NCBI GenBank assembly: GCA_040220455.1
Contig: JAVJUS010000021.1
Span: forward strand, 1-6,037
Source of the DNA: JAVJUS01 sp040220455
GTDB lineage: Bacteria > Pseudomonadota > Alphaproteobacteria > DSM-16000 > Inquilinaceae
Direction: 5' to 3'
Length of the DNA stretch: 6,037 bases
Below are positions 5,141 through 6,037 of the stretch, in pieces. How positions within the stretch are numbered: position 1 is the stretch's first letter; every line of letters starts with the position of its first letter. The translations under genes were made by a program, and so were the position numbers. Under the pieces are notes generated by a model. The model saw only the letters and a list, made by a program, of their open reading frames with translations, was not told the origin of the DNA and did no database searches.

Positions 5141-5147
5141 AAGGAAC
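5133..5147 (+). promoter_or_regulatory. LexA box (SOS operator) of imuA
   Basis: GAAC (5133-5136), seven bases, then GAAC (5144-5147) exactly matches the alphaproteobacterial LexA operator, GTTC-N7-GTTC on the other strand. It ends 35 bp before the imuA ATG, in an AT-rich patch amid GC-rich DNA. Known imuA-imuB-dnaE2 cassettes are LexA-repressed and induced by DNA damage, so site and gene support each other. Confidence 0.88.
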
Positions 5148-5172
5148 AAACCCGACTCCCGCTGCCGCGATC

Positions 5173-5177
5173 GGAGG
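5173..5177 (+). promoter_or_regulatory. Ribosome binding site of imuA
   Basis: GGAGG lies 5 nt before ATG 5183 and fixes that start. The untranslated leader from the LexA box to this site is short. Confidence 0.75.
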
Positions 5178-5182
5178 CTGCC

Positions 5183-6037
5183 ATGACCGCCGCCCGCGCC
5201 CTGTTCGACGATCCCGCCGCGCCCTTGTCCGAGGAGGATCCCCCCGGGGAGGCCGCTTCCGGGCGGCCGGTGCCCGAGGTCCCGCCGTCGAGCGATCCGG
5301 CCGATCGCCGGGCGACGCTCGAGCGGCTGCGCGCCCGGGTGCGGCGGATGGAAGGCGGTGGCGCGGCCGGGCGGGCCGGGGCGGTGGCGCTGGGCGTGGC
5401 GGCGATCGACGCGGCCCTGCCGGGCGGCGGGATCGCCCGCGGCTGCCTGCACGAGATCGCGGCCGCCTCGGCGGGGGAGGGCGACGGGATTGCCGATGAC
5501 GGGATCGGACAGGACGGGGCCGTCCATGACGGCGCGGCGATCGGTTTCGCCGCGCTGGCTGCCGCCCGCTTCGCCGAGGCCGATCCTGCCGGGCGACCGG
5601 TGCTGTGGCTCGCGCAGCCGGTGCCGGGGGGCCGTGGCGCGGGCGCGGATCTCTACGCCCCGGGGCTCGCCGCCTACGGTCTGACGCCGGACCGTCTGCT
5701 GGTCGCCGCGCCGACCGACGAGACCGACCGGCTCTGGGCGCTGGAGGAGGCGGCGCGCAGCGGCGCGCTCGCCGCCGTGGTGGGCGAGGCGGCGGCCCTC
5801 GACCTGACCGCCAGCCGCCGGCTCCAGCTCGCCTGCGAGAGCGGCGGCGTGCCCGTGCTGCTGCTCGCCCGGCCGGACGCCCGGGCGGCCCGCCGCGCCA
5901 CCCCGCCGCCGGGCCGGGGAACGCCGGATCTGTTCGACCGGGCCGACCGGCGGGGGCAGGACCAACGGGGGCAGAACCGAAGCCGGCAGGAGCGGAAGGG
6001 CGCCGCCGGCGCGGGCGGCCCCGACGGGGCCCCGGCC
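5183..6037 (+). CDS. imuA: ImuA, SOS mutagenesis protein (3' end beyond window)
   Basis: The frame is open for 285 codons to the window edge. ImuA is a RecA-like accessory protein that works with ImuB and the DnaE2 polymerase in damage-induced translesion synthesis on the nucleoid. Recognisable family segments are LGVAAIDAALPGGGIARGCLHEIAA (70-94), the strand VLWLAQPV (140-147), LYAPGLAAYGLTPDRLLVAAPTD (157-179), LWALEEAARSGALAAVVGEAAALDLTASRRLQLACESGGVPVLLL (184-228). Residues 1-45 form a Pro/acidic, probably disordered leader. Where RecA would have its P-loop there is an Asp/Gly-rich stretch (about 96-118) with no GKT/S, so ATP binding is not evident. From about 235 on the chain is Arg/Gly/Gln-rich linker; the terminal conserved segment is expected past the window. 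A LexA box precedes it. imuB should follow. Confidence 0.87.
   Translation, partial: MTAARALFDDPAAPLSEEDPPGEAASGRPVPEVPPSSDPADRRATLERLRARVRRMEGGGAAGRAGAVALGVAAIDAALPGGGIARGCLHEIAAASAGEGDGIADDGIGQDGAVHDGAAIGFAALAAARFAEADPAGRPVLWLAQPVPGGRGAGADLYAPGLAAYGLTPDRLLVAAPTDETDRLWALEEAARSGALAAVVGEAAALDLTASRRLQLACESGGVPVLLLARPDARAARRATPPPGRGTPDLFDRADRRGQDQRGQNRSRQERKGAAGAGGPDGAPA

Noticed and set aside
4697..5965. 422-aa minus-strand open frame opposite imuA
   Set aside because: It is low-complexity and antisense to a clear ImuA coding frame with a LexA box and ribosome binding site.

Overview
The window is very GC-rich and reads as chromosomal DNA of an alphaproteobacterium, possibly a Rhodospirillales-like lineage. 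The clues are the alphaproteobacterial form of orotate phosphoribosyltransferase, a LexA box of the alphaproteobacterial GAAC-N7-GAAC type in front of an imuA gene, and dense intergenic palindromes with the GTCATCCC...GGGATCCA core common in that class. The taxon call is an inference.

Layout. Positions 1-135 are the 3' end of an IS5-family transposase, followed by about 70 bp of IS end or junction and a strong hairpin (206-230). pyrE (251-955, minus strand) converges on that hairpin. About 167 bp upstream of pyrE, and divergent from it, is a crotonase-fold gene (1123-1971, plus) that has lost both glutamates used by true enoyl-CoA hydratases. It converges tail to tail, 12 bp apart, with a LysR-family regulator gene (1984-2892, minus). 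A 319-bp, partly AT-richer divergent spacer carries the regulator's upstream region and a 105-bp element with perfect 26-bp inverted ends (3014-3118). Rightward from it run a PNPOx-like split-barrel flavoprotein gene (3212-3853) and a short-chain dehydrogenase gene (4011-4778). A 404-bp gene-free stretch (4779-5182) holds two back-to-back multi-branched palindromic elements, then a LexA box and promoter region. The last gene is imuA (5183 to beyond the window end).

How the parts work together. pyrE is housekeeping pyrimidine synthesis. The LysR gene is divergent from the flavoprotein/SDR pair, so it is a plausible regulator of that pair, but the substrate is not evident. imuA begins the SOS-inducible error-prone translesion cassette, in which imuB and dnaE2 usually follow; they would lie just past the right edge. 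No new multi-gene system is evident. The most unusual signals are a fully contiguous four-way-junction (cloverleaf) repeat at 4790-4871, the neighbouring multi-stem element, and the crotonase without catalytic glutamates.
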